DNA of 54,523 bases from Legionella maceachernii (GCF_900167045.1 NZ_FUXJ01000011.1:55799-110321); one strand, 5' to 3'. Numbered from the stretch's first letter, positions 17,232-26,216 are shown. Made by a program: numbers and translations. The notes: generated from the letters alone by a model not told the origin.

Positions 17232-18026
17232 CTATCTTGCCGAGTTTTCTTTTACACGCGAAAGAATCACCGCTTGATCACCATCCAAAGGTAATACATG
17301 AGCAGAGTTGGGAAGCCAATGAATATTGACATTGTCTTTATTCGCAAAACGGTCGGCCACTCGCCATGAGGAAACAACAAAATCATGACACCCAAGAAAT
17401 AAATCAGTAGAGCAAGAGGGAATTGTAAATGGAAACTGCTGAACTAAAGTGAGCATTTCAATGATGGTCGTTAACGGTAATTGCCTGTAAGCAATTTCGC
17501 AGTTTTCCGAAGTGTATAAATTCCCTGCAGCAGCGCGTATGTTTCGAAAACCAAGCCAGTTTAGGGATTTTGCCAATTTCAGTGCTTTGCTAAGACCAAG
17601 CCGTAAATCGAGGGCAGGGGCTAATAAATAAAGATGATGTAAGCTAAAGCGAACGCTTAAATGACACGCTAATATACCGCCCAACGAAAGGCCCATGACA
17701 TCCACTTCGGTAAATTGCTCTAGCAAAATCTCGCAGGTTTGTTCCGTTTGTGCAATCCAATCGGTTGCTTTTACTTTGGCAAAGGAATCAAGATTTTCGG
17801 CATGACCCATTAAAACAGGGCAGATCACGGCATCATAGTAAAGAACAAGCGAGGGTAGTAATAGACGAAACACTGCAGGTGTAGACGAAAAACCATGCAG
17901 TAACAATAAAGCACGATGAGTTTTGTCATTACGCTGTTCAATAGGTGCTAAAAGAAAAGCGTCTTGTTGGCTCAAAGTAAAAAGCTGTCTACCTTGCCGC
18001 ATACAGCGAAAAGCATCAATGTCCAT
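17232..18026 (-). CDS. Alpha/beta hydrolase (carboxylesterase-like)
   Basis: A 264-residue hydrolase from the ATG at 18026, which has AGGGA at a good distance. The frame continues upstream to 18119 without a ribosome site. Features: oxyanion segment L-L-L-L-H-G-F-S-S-T-P-A-V-F, nucleophile elbow M-G-L-S114-L-G-G, a late Asp in G-C-H-D-F-V-V, and the catalytic His in N-S-A-H-V-L-P-L-D. This resembles monoacylglycerol lipase or Est30-type carboxylesterases acting on short to medium acyl esters. There is no signal peptide, so it is probably cytoplasmic. The substrate is unknown. It converges with the DUF2807 gene. Confidence 0.85.
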   Translation of the reverse strand: MDIDAFRCMRQGRQLFTLSQQDAFLLAPIEQRNDKTHRALLLLHGFSSTPAVFRLLLPSLVLYYDAVICPVLMGHAENLDSFAKVKATDWIAQTEQTCEILLEQFTEVDVMGLSLGGILACHLSVRFSLHHLYLLAPALDLRLGLSKALKLAKSLNWLGFRNIRAAAGNLYTSENCEIAYRQLPLTTIIEMLTLVQQFPFTIPSCSTDLFLGCHDFVVSSWRVADRFANKDNVNIHWLPNSAHVLPLDGDQAVILSRVKENSAR

Positions 18027-18278
18027 AAATTCCCTTTGTCTAAAATTTTTGCAAAATTTCTGTAAATAAAACATAGCGGCGATTTTTAACATCGCTAGTT
18101 TGCTATGATGAGGATACAATGATCCAAGCCGACAAAATAGTCATAAATTACGATTAAATGGATCAAAAAATGATAAATAATTAGAGAGGGTTATAGGTAA
18201 ACGATTAAATTCCCTAAAAGTAGCACTCATTCATTGTGCTATCTTTAAATTATGAAGCAATGATGTGTAGGTGATGAT

Positions 18279-19049
18279 ATGGCGGATGATACAGGCAGCA
18301 GCGGCGGCCAAGAAGAACAAGACCAAGAGCCAGCAGCGGAACAAACAGAAGAGCAAGCGCCACAACAAAATGGACCAACTCCACTGCAGACAAAACCCAA
18401 GCCTGCGGAAGCGGAAGATGAGGAGAACCAAAATTGGGCAGCTCAAGAGTTCAACATGATGATGAAAATGAAGGAATCTCTGGAGGGCATGAATGACCTT
18501 CTCACCACCGTAGCGAACCAAGCCGTGCAGGGAGTTAAAAATGTTGCAAGTACGATAGGAAATTTAGCGAGTGGGAACGACGATGCGCCGGACCCAGGAA
18601 ATACGCAACAAGCGAGCACGAATCAAGGTGATACACCAGAAGCAGCGCAGGGCGATGCACCAGAGGCAGAACAGGGCGATGCACCAGAGGCAGAACAGGG
18701 CGATGCACCAGAGGCAGAACAGGGTGATGCACCAGAAGCAGAACAGGGTGATGCACCAGCGAAAGGTCAAGGCCATACGTTGACTCTCGATTTTTCTAGG
18801 CTTGGGTCAGCTCTGCAGCAAAGTGGAATGGAGACAATGGGTGGTGAAGATAACCAAGCCTCTCAAGGAGATGACTTTGAATTGGAAGATTCCACTGAAG
18901 ATTCAGGGATGGATAATATGGATTCTGCAAATGATTCGTCTTATGAAGAGGCAGCTCAAAGCAATAACGACGCAGCTCAGGCACAAGATAATTCTGCTTC
19001 AGCAGCGCCACCAGCACCTAGCGCAGGCGGTGGAGGTGGTGGTGATTAG
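18279..19049 (+). CDS. Acidic repeat protein, first of a paralogous pair
   Basis: Not recognised as a known family. It has 256 residues, strongly acidic and rich in Q, E, A, D and G. A disordered N-terminus leads to a short conserved helix N-W-A-A-Q-E-F-N-M-M-M-K-M (about residues 52-64). Next is an octapeptide repeat G-D-A-P-E-A-E-Q, then D-D-F-E-L-E-D-S-T-E-D-S and S-A-N-D-S-S-Y-E-E-A-A, ending in an A/P/G tail. The next gene shares the helix, the D-D-F and S-A-N blocks and even the start context AGGTGATGATATGGC, so the pair arose by duplication. No signal peptide. The Glu-rich C-terminal region resembles Dot/Icm secretion signals, so an effector role is possible but unproven. Confidence 0.8.
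   Translation: MADDTGSSGGQEEQDQEPAAEQTEEQAPQQNGPTPLQTKPKPAEAEDEENQNWAAQEFNMMMKMKESLEGMNDLLTTVANQAVQGVKNVASTIGNLASGNDDAPDPGNTQQASTNQGDTPEAAQGDAPEAEQGDAPEAEQGDAPEAEQGDAPEAEQGDAPAKGQGHTLTLDFSRLGSALQQSGMETMGGEDNQASQGDDFELEDSTEDSGMDNMDSANDSSYEEAAQSNNDAAQAQDNSASAAPPAPSAGGGGGGD
18629..18774 (+). repeat. 24-bp tandem repeat encoding GDAPEAEQ
   Basis: Six units of 24 bases, GGCGATGCACCAGAGGCAGA plus ACAG in the central ones, are near identical at 18653-18748. They encode G-D-A-P-E-A-E-Q; the first unit reads G-D-T-P-E-A-A-Q and the last degenerates to G-D-A-P-A-K-G-Q. The paralogue lacks this array, so it expanded after the gene duplication. Confidence 0.88.
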
Positions 19050-19097
19050 TGACCGCCCGACAAGGATTTTTGAATAGGTAGTAACGAAGGTGATGAT

Positions 19098-20066
19098 ATG
19101 GCTGATGAAACGAGTAGCAGTGACCAAAAAAAGCAGGCGCAGGTTACCGATAACAAAGACCAAACACCTGCTCCAAGCGGAGTCGATCAAAAAGGCCCAG
19201 GGCCAAATCAAGCCCAGGAACCTGAACCGCAAAAAGTAAAAAAAGGGGATAAGCCAAAACCCAAACAACCTCAACAACAACCCCAGCAAAACAAGCCTAA
19301 AGGGTCGGCGTACGCAGATGACGAAAGTAAAGACTGGGCTGCACGAGAGTTCAACATGATGATGAGGATGCATGAGGCTGTGAAAGACGATTTGAGCCTC
19401 CCAAGTAAGCTAATAAAAGGCGCTTGGAATGGAATTAAGAATGCTATAAATAAGCCAAAGGAAGAAAAAAAGGAGCCTCAAAAAGAGGAAAAGAAAGCTG
19501 AACAGGAAGTCAAAGAAGAAACAAAAAATGAGGTAAAAGAAGAGCCTAAAGAAGAGGCAAAAAAAGAGTCCAAAGAAGAAATTGAAGCGCCGAAAGGAGA
19601 GGAAACAGACGAATACGAGGGAGTCAAGCAATTATTTGAGGATGCTGAGTTTGATGCAGATAATGAGTATGCAGGAGTCAAGCAGTTGTTTGAAGAAGAG
19701 GAAGATGTAGAAGAAATGGAGGAACCGCAAGAAGAGGAAGCAATCAGCGAAGAAATGCAAGAGCCTGAAGAAGAGCAAGCGATCAATGAAGAACCTAAAG
19801 GAGAAGAAACAGACGAATACGAGGGAGTCAAACAATTGTTTGAGGATGCCGAGTTTGATGCAAATAATGAGTATGCAGGAGTCAAGCAGTTGTTTGAAGA
19901 CAAAGAAGATGATTTTGGCTTGGAAGAGCCCACTGAAAGTACCGTGGGAAATTTAGAGTCTGCCAATACGGATTCTTATGATGAGGCTATTGAAGCTAAA
20001 AAAGAACCCGTTGTTGAGGGTGAAGAGGTCCCTTCTACACCCGTGCCCAGCGGATCAAGTGAATAG
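19098..20066 (+). CDS. Acidic repeat protein, second of a paralogous pair
   Basis: Not recognised as a known family. It has 322 residues, extremely rich in E and K. It starts M-A-D-E-T-S-S-S like its neighbour and carries the same helix D-W-A-A-R-E-F-N-M-M-M-R-M (about residues 75-87) and the D-D-F-G-L-E-E-P-T-E and S-A-N-T-D-S-Y-D-E-A blocks near the end. A K/E-rich likely coiled or single-helix segment is followed by a 38-codon unit present twice. Each unit carries two copies of E-Y-(E/A)-G-V-K-Q-L-F-E, so four motifs in all. Its 48-base distance from the first paralogue and shared AGGTGATGAT ribosome site suggest one transcript. Effector or scaffold roles are possible. Confidence 0.8.
   Translation: MADETSSSDQKKQAQVTDNKDQTPAPSGVDQKGPGPNQAQEPEPQKVKKGDKPKPKQPQQQPQQNKPKGSAYADDESKDWAAREFNMMMRMHEAVKDDLSLPSKLIKGAWNGIKNAINKPKEEKKEPQKEEKKAEQEVKEETKNEVKEEPKEEAKKESKEEIEAPKGEETDEYEGVKQLFEDAEFDADNEYAGVKQLFEEEEDVEEMEEPQEEEAISEEMQEPEEEQAINEEPKGEETDEYEGVKQLFEDAEFDANNEYAGVKQLFEDKEDDFGLEEPTESTVGNLESANTDSYDEAIEAKKEPVVEGEEVPSTPVPSGSSE
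19593..19911 (+). repeat. Direct duplication carrying four GVKQLFE motifs
   Basis: Bases 19593-19707 and 19797-19911 are near-identical direct repeats. Each encodes K-G-E-E-T-D-E-Y-E-G-V-K-Q-L-F-E-D-A-E-F-D followed by N-E-Y-A-G-V-K-Q-L-F-E. The G-V-K-Q-L-F heptad is unchanged in all four copies while the linker between units has diverged, which points to selection on the motif. Confidence 0.85.
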
Positions 20067-20082
20067 TGAGTGAAAGCTCACT
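20065..20082. terminator. Small hairpin between convergent genes
   Basis: AGTGAG-TGAAAG-CTCACT forms a 6-bp stem exactly at the stop of the acidic protein gene and just before the end of guaC on the other strand. It could serve both transcripts, but lacks a T-run. Confidence 0.35.
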
Positions 20083-21097
20083 ATCTCCCCTCTAGAAGTT
20101 TATGAGGCAAACTTTCTAATCGACCTGCTTGGGTAACTATCACATAATCCAATTTCCGCTGCAGCTCGCTGATTGTATCTGCGCCTGCGTAGGTCAAACC
20201 TGAACGTAAACCGCCAATGATATCAGCAATAATTGCATCTTGGGTATCACGATAGAGCACTTCGGTGGCAACGCCTTCTGCTGTTTTCCATTCTTGCATT
20301 TGACCTAAAAACTCTTCTTGTGCTTCGCGTGAGGCCATGCCTCGGTAGCGTTTGACTTGGAGACCATCTTCTTTAGTAATCACTTGACCGGGTGTGGGTT
20401 CAGTGCCAGCTAACATGCCACCGATCATGACAAAATCAGCGCCAAAAGCGAGTGCTTTAACGATATCGCCTGAGGTGCGAATACCGCCATCGGCGACGAT
20501 GGAGCGATCCGTACGGGCACAATCCTGAATGCAAGTCAGCATGGGGATTCCAAATCCGGTTTTAATGCGAGTGCTGCACACTGACCCACCACCAATGCCT
20601 GCTTTAATGATGTCAGCCCCGCATGAAGCAAGATAATCAGCCCCCGCATAAGTGGCTACATTGCCTGCCATAATACAGCGACCGCCGAGTATTTTTCTTA
20701 AACTTTTTAATGTCTTACCCACGTATTTTGCATGTCCATGAGCGACATCCACACAAAAGAAATCGGCTCCCGCATCGCGAAGTGCTTCAGCGCGTTGCAA
20801 TTCTGCTTCAGTACAACCCACCGAAACAAACACTTGTCCCGTACAGCGTTTAAACTCTTTAATATTGTCTTCAATGCTTAAAAAGCGGTGTAAAGCACCG
20901 ATGCCTCCTTTGCTGTGCATAAAATTAGCCATCTTGCTTTCGGTGATTGTGTCCATATTGGAACTGATCACTGGCAATTGAACTTTAAGCTTACCTAGCC
21001 TATCTGACATACTAATGTCGACTACACGTCTTGATTCATGATGATTGTAAGCAGGAACCAGCAAAACATCATCGAAAGTGATGGCTTGGTTGTTCAT
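20081..21097 (-). CDS. guaC: GMP reductase
   Basis: A 338-residue IMPDH/GMPR-type TIM barrel with no CBS pair, which argues for GMP reductase, the NADPH-dependent step from GMP to IMP plus ammonia. Seen: [18 protein letters not shown], the active-site loop [15 protein letters not shown] with the catalytic Cys, [11 protein letters not shown], and the C-terminal [12 protein letters not shown] found in GuaC. The loop reads G-G-G-S rather than the usual G-P-G-S. It is a single gene convergent with the acidic protein pair. Confidence 0.87.
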   Translation of the reverse strand: MNNQAITFDDVLLVPAYNHHESRRVVDISMSDRLGKLKVQLPVISSNMDTITESKMANFMHSKGGIGALHRFLSIEDNIKEFKRCTGQVFVSVGCTEAELQRAEALRDAGADFFCVDVAHGHAKYVGKTLKSLRKILGGRCIMAGNVATYAGADYLASCGADIIKAGIGGGSVCSTRIKTGFGIPMLTCIQDCARTDRSIVADGGIRTSGDIVKALAFGADFVMIGGMLAGTEPTPGQVITKEDGLQVKRYRGMASREAQEEFLGQMQEWKTAEGVATEVLYRDTQDAIIADIIGGLRSGLTYAGADTISELQRKLDYVIVTQAGRLESLPHKLLEGR

Positions 21098-21231
21098 AGT
21101 GATCCTCTCTAAAAAGCACAGTTATTGAGCAGCATTATATAAGCAGACCGCATTAACTACATAGCGTTTTCTTCAGTCTGGCGTCCGAAGGCAGGAGGGA
21201 TCTCCTGAGTCTTGGGATGACAGATTTCGAC

Positions 21232-22635
21232 CTACAAATGTTCAGCAGCATAATAAGCAAGTCTTGAACGCTCTCCCCTTGTTAACGTCATATGTGCACT
21301 GTGCTGCCAATGTTTAAATCGATCGACAGCAAAGGTCAGACCGGAAGTGGTTTCAGTGAGATAAGGTGTATCAATTTGCTTAATGTCACCTAAACAAATG
21401 ATTTTGCTACCGGGTCCTGCACGAGTAACTAGTGTTTTTATTTGTTTGGAAGTTAGATTTTGCGCTTCGTCAATGATGAGGAAGCGGTTTAAAAAGGTGC
21501 GACCGCGCATGAAATTCAAAGAGCGAATTTTAATTTTATTTTGCAGCAAATCTTGAGTTGCCCCTCGACCAAAGCTGCCTCCTTCTTGTGAGCTATGCAG
21601 AACCTCTAGGTTATCCATCAACGCACCCATCCATGGTGTCATTTTCTCTTCTTCTGTTCCCGGAAGAAAACCGATATCTTCTCCAACAGGAATGGTAACT
21701 CTGGTCATTAAAATTTCACTATAGCGATTTTGATCTAAGACTTGAGTTAATCCTGCGGCAATGGTTAAAAGGGTTTTACCTGTTCCTGCTGAGCCTTGGA
21801 GCGTGACAAAATCAATGTCAGGGTCAAGCAGAAGATTGAGGGCAAAATTCTGTTCGCGATTACGGGCATTAATGCCCCAGACTGAGTGTTTGGCATGTGT
21901 AAAATCGCGAGCCAATTGCACTACCACACTGCCTTCGACAATTTCTTTCACAATGGCTTGAAATTGATTGTCATGCGTACTAACGCAATCGTTGTAGTTC
22001 CATTGGTTAGTTAAGGGGCCACTGATACGGTAAAACGTTTTGCTATTTTCCTTCCACGCTTCGATGTCTTTACTGTGCGTATCCCAAAAATCATTCTCAA
22101 GCAGATGCAAGCCGCTGTGTAAAAGATTCACATCATCTAAGACTTTGTCGTTATAGTAGTCTTCTGCAGGAATACCAAGGATACCTGCTTTAATGCGCAG
22201 GTTAATGTCTTTGGAGATAATAATCACCTGGCGTTCAGGATATTTTTTTTGCAACCCCAAAGCCGTAGCCAGAAGGGTGTTATCAGCCTTATGTCCAGGC
22301 AGTGAAGTTGGGCGCAGTTGCTCAAATTCATCCGTTTGAAAAAACAAACGGCCGCTGCTTTTTACTTTTTCAGAAGCTAAAAAACTAGGAATAGGTAAAC
22401 CGGCTACGATTTCCTGATGGCTGGCATTACTCATTAATTCAACTAACATGCGATTGGTTTGGCGTACGTTGCGAGCCACTTCTGAAAGCCCCGTTTTGTG
22501 CGCATCGAGCTCTTCTAAAACAACCATGGGTAAATAAATGTCATGTTCTTCAAAGCGGAAAATAGCAGTAGGGTCATGCATTAAGATGTTCGTATCAAGT
22601 ACAAAAAGCTTAACCCTTGTGTTTTCGTTGTCCAT
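21232..22635 (-). CDS. PIN-PhoH ATPase (PhoH2-like)
   Basis: A 467-residue fusion of an N-terminal PIN nuclease domain (K-L-F-V-L-D-T-N-I-L-M-H-D at residues 9-21, E-E-L-D-A-H-K, then T-A-L-G-L-Q) and a C-terminal PhoH ATPase domain. The ATPase has Walker A G-S-A-G-T-G-K-T (near residue 280), Walker B F-L-I-I-D-E-A-Q-N-L-T and G-D-I-K-Q-I-D. PIN-PhoH proteins are reported to be RNA-targeting ATPase-nucleases. The PIN acidic residues appear intact. No VapB/PhoAT-type antitoxin gene precedes it. The product is cytoplasmic. It lies 125 bases downstream of bcp on the same strand. Confidence 0.92.
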   Translation of the reverse strand: MDNENTRVKLFVLDTNILMHDPTAIFRFEEHDIYLPMVVLEELDAHKTGLSEVARNVRQTNRMLVELMSNASHQEIVAGLPIPSFLASEKVKSSGRLFFQTDEFEQLRPTSLPGHKADNTLLATALGLQKKYPERQVIIISKDINLRIKAGILGIPAEDYYNDKVLDDVNLLHSGLHLLENDFWDTHSKDIEAWKENSKTFYRISGPLTNQWNYNDCVSTHDNQFQAIVKEIVEGSVVVQLARDFTHAKHSVWGINARNREQNFALNLLLDPDIDFVTLQGSAGTGKTLLTIAAGLTQVLDQNRYSEILMTRVTIPVGEDIGFLPGTEEEKMTPWMGALMDNLEVLHSSQEGGSFGRGATQDLLQNKIKIRSLNFMRGRTFLNRFLIIDEAQNLTSKQIKTLVTRAGPGSKIICLGDIKQIDTPYLTETTSGLTFAVDRFKHWQHSAHMTLTRGERSRLAYYAAEHL

Positions 22636-22747
22636 GCATTCACCTCTAAGCCAAATTAATCATTGTGATGACGCCTGCAACCTCAGTCAAGCATTATTCC
22701 TGCCAGGTATTTAAAGAAAAGGAGTAGAAAGAATGAGTTAATGCATT

Positions 22748-23221
22748 TTATTTTTTGAGCGCCTGCAACGCTTCCAAAGTTCGTATTACCTCGGTCACAT
22801 GCTCTTTAACATTCACTTTTCGCCATTCATGACGTAAAACACCATCAGGGTCGATAAGAAAAGTGCTACGCTCAATGCCACGAACTTGCTTTCCATACAT
22901 GGATTTCATCTTTATGACATCAAACAAGTGACACAAGTTCTCATCTTGATCACTGATCAACTCGAAAGGCAATTGCTGTTTGCATTTAAAATTTTCGTGT
23001 GATTTTAGACTATCACGAGAAACACCAAGTACTTCGGCATTTAATGATTTAATTTGCGTATAAGCATCCCGAAATGCTTGACCTTCAGTAGTGCAACCAG
23101 GTGTTGAATCTTTAGGATAAAAATACAAAATTAACCATTTCCCTTTGTAATCACTGAAATTGGCTTGTAAATGAGTGGTTGCGCTAAAGGCTTGAGAAGT
23201 TATTTTATCGCCGGGTTTCAT
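22748..23221 (-). CDS. bcp: Bcp-type thiol peroxidase (peroxiredoxin)
   Basis: A 157-residue peroxiredoxin with the peroxidatic Cys43 in Y-P-K-D-S-T-P-G-C-T-T-E. It reduces hydroperoxides using thioredoxin or glutaredoxin. The ATG at 23221 has AGGAG six bases upstream; the ATG at 23227 touches that site and is too close to use it. In E. coli Bcp a resolving Cys follows five residues later. Here that position is not Cys (G-Q-A-F-R-D), so the enzyme would be 1-Cys-like or use another Cys, such as those in F-K-C-K or L-C-H-L-F. Confidence 0.92.
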   Translation of the reverse strand: MKPGDKITSQAFSATTHLQANFSDYKGKWLILYFYPKDSTPGCTTEGQAFRDAYTQIKSLNAEVLGVSRDSLKSHENFKCKQQLPFELISDQDENLCHLFDVIKMKSMYGKQVRGIERSTFLIDPDGVLRHEWRKVNVKEHVTEVIRTLEALQALKK

Positions 23222-23329
23222 AGTCATCTCCTAGAAAATCAATAGAAGATATCCTAGTGTAAAATAGAGTATTTCGCCAATGTGGTTAGGTGCATAGGAT
23301 AAAAATTATTTCCGCAATCCTGGAGTATC

Positions 23330-23496
23330 TATACCGTGATCCTTCAAAATGCTATGTTTTGGGCAACTTGATTTTTTTGGCTGGGATTATTTTAAAAACG
23401 AGTAATAGCAAGCCCTATTGCGAGGTTTTAAAATAATCTCAGGCGGAAAAAGCAATAGACCAAAAATAGCGTTTTGAAGGATCACGGGTATATATA
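23330..23496. mobile_element. MITE-like element with 33-bp terminal inverted repeats
   Basis: The left end TATACCGTGATCCTTCAAAA (continuing to about 23362) is matched by an inverted copy at 23461-23493, with about four differences over 33 bases. Inside lie further inverted segments (GATTATTTTAAAA and TTTTAAAATAATC). There is no transposase ORF. TA lies at each outer edge, as expected for Tc1/mariner-IS630-type insertions. Related single ends occur at 26372-26408 and 41822-41855. Confidence 0.65.
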
Positions 23497-23506
23497 TATT
23501 GTTAAC

Positions 23507-23707
23507 TCAACAATTACGATTAATTTCACTTTGCATACACTGCAACTTATTTAACGCAATGGAGATAGCGTCTTTATTGAATAAACGAATTTTTTTTTGA
23601 GCAGCTAAGTCATTTTTCCAGTAAGTTAAGCCTTGCAAAAGACTAGTCGTATCTGGGGCACACTTATCTTGCTCTATTAACCAATCAATAGTAGCAAGTA
23701 ACTCCAT
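23507..23707 (-). CDS. Small hypothetical protein
   Basis: A 66-residue open frame, M-E-L-L-A-T-I-D-W-L-I-E-Q-D-K-C-A-P to N-R-N-C, with an even helical composition and no low complexity. The upstream ribosome site is weak. It fills the space between the MITE-like element and smpB. Not recognised. It may be a real small gene or a remnant. Confidence 0.35.
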   Translation of the reverse strand: MELLATIDWLIEQDKCAPDTTSLLQGLTYWKNDLAAQKKIRLFNKDAISIALNKLQCMQSEINRNC

Positions 23708-23835
23708 TCCGAATGACTGATATGGTCATGTGCAAATGCATACTCGCATTGACAAAATAGGGGTAAAATTTAGGATTTTAAGGTATCTTGAGTATAATCA
23801 TTCTCTTTTTGATTTTAAATTGACTCCGGGTCCTT

Positions 23836-24300
23836 ATGACTTCTAAGCAAAATACTAACATTGTCGTCAATCGAAAAGCACACTTTGATTATTTCATCGA
23901 AGATGAGTATGAAGCTGGCTTGGCTCTTGAAGGCTGGGAAGTAAAAAGTTTGCGTGCAGGCAAAATAAACTTATCTGATGCGCATGTGATTATCAAACAT
24001 GGCGAAGCCTTTTTGCTAGGTGCACAAATTCAACCATTGCCCACTGCAGCCGCCTATCTTTTTCCGGATGCAAATCGAACACGCAAGTTATTACTCAACC
24101 GGCGCGAGTTAAATCACTTAATTGGCAGTGTAGAACGTCAAGGCTATACGCTAATTCCATTGTCGCTGTATTGGAAGAACAATCGTGTTAAGGCAAAGAT
24201 TGCTTTAGCGAAGGGTAAGAAAACCCATGACAAACGCGATACGATCAAAGATAGAGACTGGCAGCGCGATCGAGCACGGCTAATGAAAAAACACAACTAA
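23836..24300 (+). CDS. smpB: SsrA-binding protein SmpB
   Basis: A 154-residue tmRNA partner needed for trans-translation, the rescue of stalled ribosomes. Family features: [32 protein letters not shown] near the N-terminus, the central L-L-L-N-R-R-E-L, and the basic tail [16 protein letters not shown] that inserts into the ribosome. A -10-like TATAAT is seen at about 23791, preceded by a sequence resembling the end of the neighbouring MITE-like element. The tmRNA gene itself is not in the window. Confidence 0.97.
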   Translation: MTSKQNTNIVVNRKAHFDYFIEDEYEAGLALEGWEVKSLRAGKINLSDAHVIIKHGEAFLLGAQIQPLPTAAAYLFPDANRTRKLLLNRRELNHLIGSVERQGYTLIPLSLYWKNNRVKAKIALAKGKKTHDKRDTIKDRDWQRDRARLMKKHN

Positions 24301-24308
24301 GGCTTTGG

Positions 24309-24337
24309 GGCCGGTTTCTATCATGGCATAATCGGCC
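24309..24337 (+). terminator. Hairpin after smpB
   Basis: GGCCGGTT pairs with AATCGGCC (one G-T pair) around a 13-base loop, starting nine bases after the stop, followed by AAATTTTA. It is a probable terminator isolating smpB from glmS. Confidence 0.55.
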
Positions 24338-24401
24338 AAATTTTACGAATTCATTGCCTGTATTCTACACTGAGAATATCGGGTGATATAAAGGAGTAAT
24401 T

Positions 24402-26216
24402 ATGTGTGGGATCATAGGAGCAGCGTCACAACGCGATATTTCTAAACTCTTACTTGAAGGATTAAGGCGCCTAGAATATCGAGGGTACGATTCTGCCGGT
24501 ATCGTCGTTATCGATGCAACAGGTCATTTAAAACGTATAAGAATACAAGGCAAAGTCCAAGCTTTGGCGGATGCAATGAAAGAGACTGCCATTGCTGGCA
24601 CGGTTGGCATTGCTCATACTCGATGGGCTACGCACGGAAAGCCATGCGAAGAGAATGCTCATCCACACATGTCCCATGATGAAATTGCTGTAGTTCATAA
24701 TGGTATCATTGAGAACCATGACACGTTACGCTTAAAATTAGAGCAGGCAGGTTATGAGTTTACTTCAGAAACCGATACGGAAGTGGCTGCACATCTCATC
24801 CATTATTATTACCAGCAGCATGAAAATTTATTGCGCGCTGTACAGGACGCAGCACTTGAAATGCATGGGGCTTTTGCTTTAGGGGTAATTCATCAGCAAC
24901 GGCCACGTGAAATTGTGGCAGTACGCAAAGGGAGTCCTTTAGTGGTCGGATTAGGCATAGGTGAGCAATTTATTGCGTCCGATGCACTGGCCTTACGATC
25001 ATTTGCTCAATCTGTCCTCTACCTGGAAGAAGGTGACAGCGTGCTTCTTGATAATAAGTCAATTCAAGTGTTTAATGCGGCAAGGCAGCCCGTAGAGCGC
25101 AAAATTTACCCTCTTAATGACGACAGCCAAGACATAGGCAAAGGGCCTTACCGTCATTTCATGCTCAAGGAAATTTACGAGCAGGGTAAGGTACTAGCTG
25201 ATACTTTGGAGGGGCGAATCAAGAGCCCAGAAGTCCTTCGTGCTAGCTTTGGTGAACGGGCTTCCTCTATGTTTAATCAGGTAAAACAGATCCACATTGT
25301 TGCCTGCGGTACAAGTTATCACGCTGGCTTAGTGGCTCGGTACTGGCTTGAATCATTAGCCGGTCTACCTACCTTCGTAGAAATTGCCAGCGAATATCGC
25401 TACCGTGACGTAGTGGTCAGTGATCAAACGTTGTTTATTACTGTCTCGCAGTCTGGAGAAACAGCAGATACTCTCGCTGCTTTACGCAAAGCCAAAGAAA
25501 AGAATTACCTCGCTACCTTAGCGATTTGTAATGTGGCTACCAGCACTTTAGTACGTGAAGCCGATTGTGTGTTTTTGACACGTGCGGGTGTGGAAATTGG
25601 GGTGGCCTCCACTAAAGCGTTTACTACGCAGCTCGCAGCTTTCCTTATGTTGGCAGTTGCTCTTTGTAAAGATGAGCGTGCTGAAAAAGTTTTAACTCAG
25701 CTGCAAGAATTACCTGCTTGCTGCGAACGTGTTTTAAAAATGAGTGAGGAAATTAAAGCTTTAGCTGCCACGTTCGTGAACAAAGAGCATGCTCTCTTTT
25801 TAGGCCGAGGTGTACAGTATCCTGTGGCTTTAGAAGGCGCATTAAAATTAAAAGAGATTTCTTATATACATGCAGAGGCTTATCCTGCTGGCGAACTTAA
25901 GCATGGTCCTCTTGCTTTAGTCGATAAAAAAATGCCAGTCATTGCCATAGCACCGAATGACGAGCTTCTTGATAAATTAAAATCAAATTTGCACGAAGTG
26001 AGTGCACGCGGCGGCCAATTAATTGTTTTTGTCGATGATTCCAAAGCTTGGCCCCCAAATGGCGCCCACATGATTCATGTGCCCACCTGTGGCCAATGGA
26101 TAGCACCTATCCTCTATACCATTCCATTACAGCTATTGGCGTATCATGTTGCTGTTGCTAAGGGAACGGATGTGGATCAACCGAGAAATTTAGCGAAGTC
26201 AGTGACAGTGGAATAA
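24402..26216 (+). CDS. glmS: Glutamine-fructose-6-phosphate aminotransferase
   Basis: First step of UDP-GlcNAc synthesis: fructose-6-phosphate plus glutamine to glucosamine-6-phosphate. 604 residues, close to E. coli GlmS (609). The N-terminal nucleophile Cys directly follows Met (M-C-G-I-I-G-A). R-L-E-Y-R-G-Y-D-S-A-G and H-T-R-W-A-T-H-G-K-P define the glutaminase. Two SIS domains follow (near residue 300, A-C-G-T-S-Y-H-A-G and S-Q-S-G-E-T-A-D-T; near 460, G-R-G-V-Q-Y-P-V-A-L-E-G-A-L-K-L-K-E). The tail P-R-N-L-A-K-S-V-T-V-E is the conserved end. An AAGGAGT ribosome site precedes the ATG. No glmS ribozyme is expected or seen. Confidence 0.98.
   Translation: MCGIIGAASQRDISKLLLEGLRRLEYRGYDSAGIVVIDATGHLKRIRIQGKVQALADAMKETAIAGTVGIAHTRWATHGKPCEENAHPHMSHDEIAVVHNGIIENHDTLRLKLEQAGYEFTSETDTEVAAHLIHYYYQQHENLLRAVQDAALEMHGAFALGVIHQQRPREIVAVRKGSPLVVGLGIGEQFIASDALALRSFAQSVLYLEEGDSVLLDNKSIQVFNAARQPVERKIYPLNDDSQDIGKGPYRHFMLKEIYEQGKVLADTLEGRIKSPEVLRASFGERASSMFNQVKQIHIVACGTSYHAGLVARYWLESLAGLPTFVEIASEYRYRDVVVSDQTLFITVSQSGETADTLAALRKAKEKNYLATLAICNVATSTLVREADCVFLTRAGVEIGVASTKAFTTQLAAFLMLAVALCKDERAEKVLTQLQELPACCERVLKMSEEIKALAATFVNKEHALFLGRGVQYPVALEGALKLKEISYIHAEAYPAGELKHGPLALVDKKMPVIAIAPNDELLDKLKSNLHEVSARGGQLIVFVDDSKAWPPNGAHMIHVPTCGQWIAPILYTIPLQLLAYHVAVAKGTDVDQPRNLAKSVTVE

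Noticed and set aside
19410-19966. Minus-strand ORFs opposite the acidic protein
   Set aside because: Phe/Leu/Ser-rich mirror of Glu/Lys codons; the plus-strand gene has a ribosome site and a conserved paralogue.
21180-21225. Possible copy of the TCCTTCGC repeat upstream of guaC
   Set aside because: Only partial similarity (GATCTCCT, GGGATGACAG); too degenerate to call.
24300-24400. Possible tmRNA or tRNA gene next to smpB
   Set aside because: No CCA end, T-loop or tag-peptide reading frame found; only a terminator-like hairpin.
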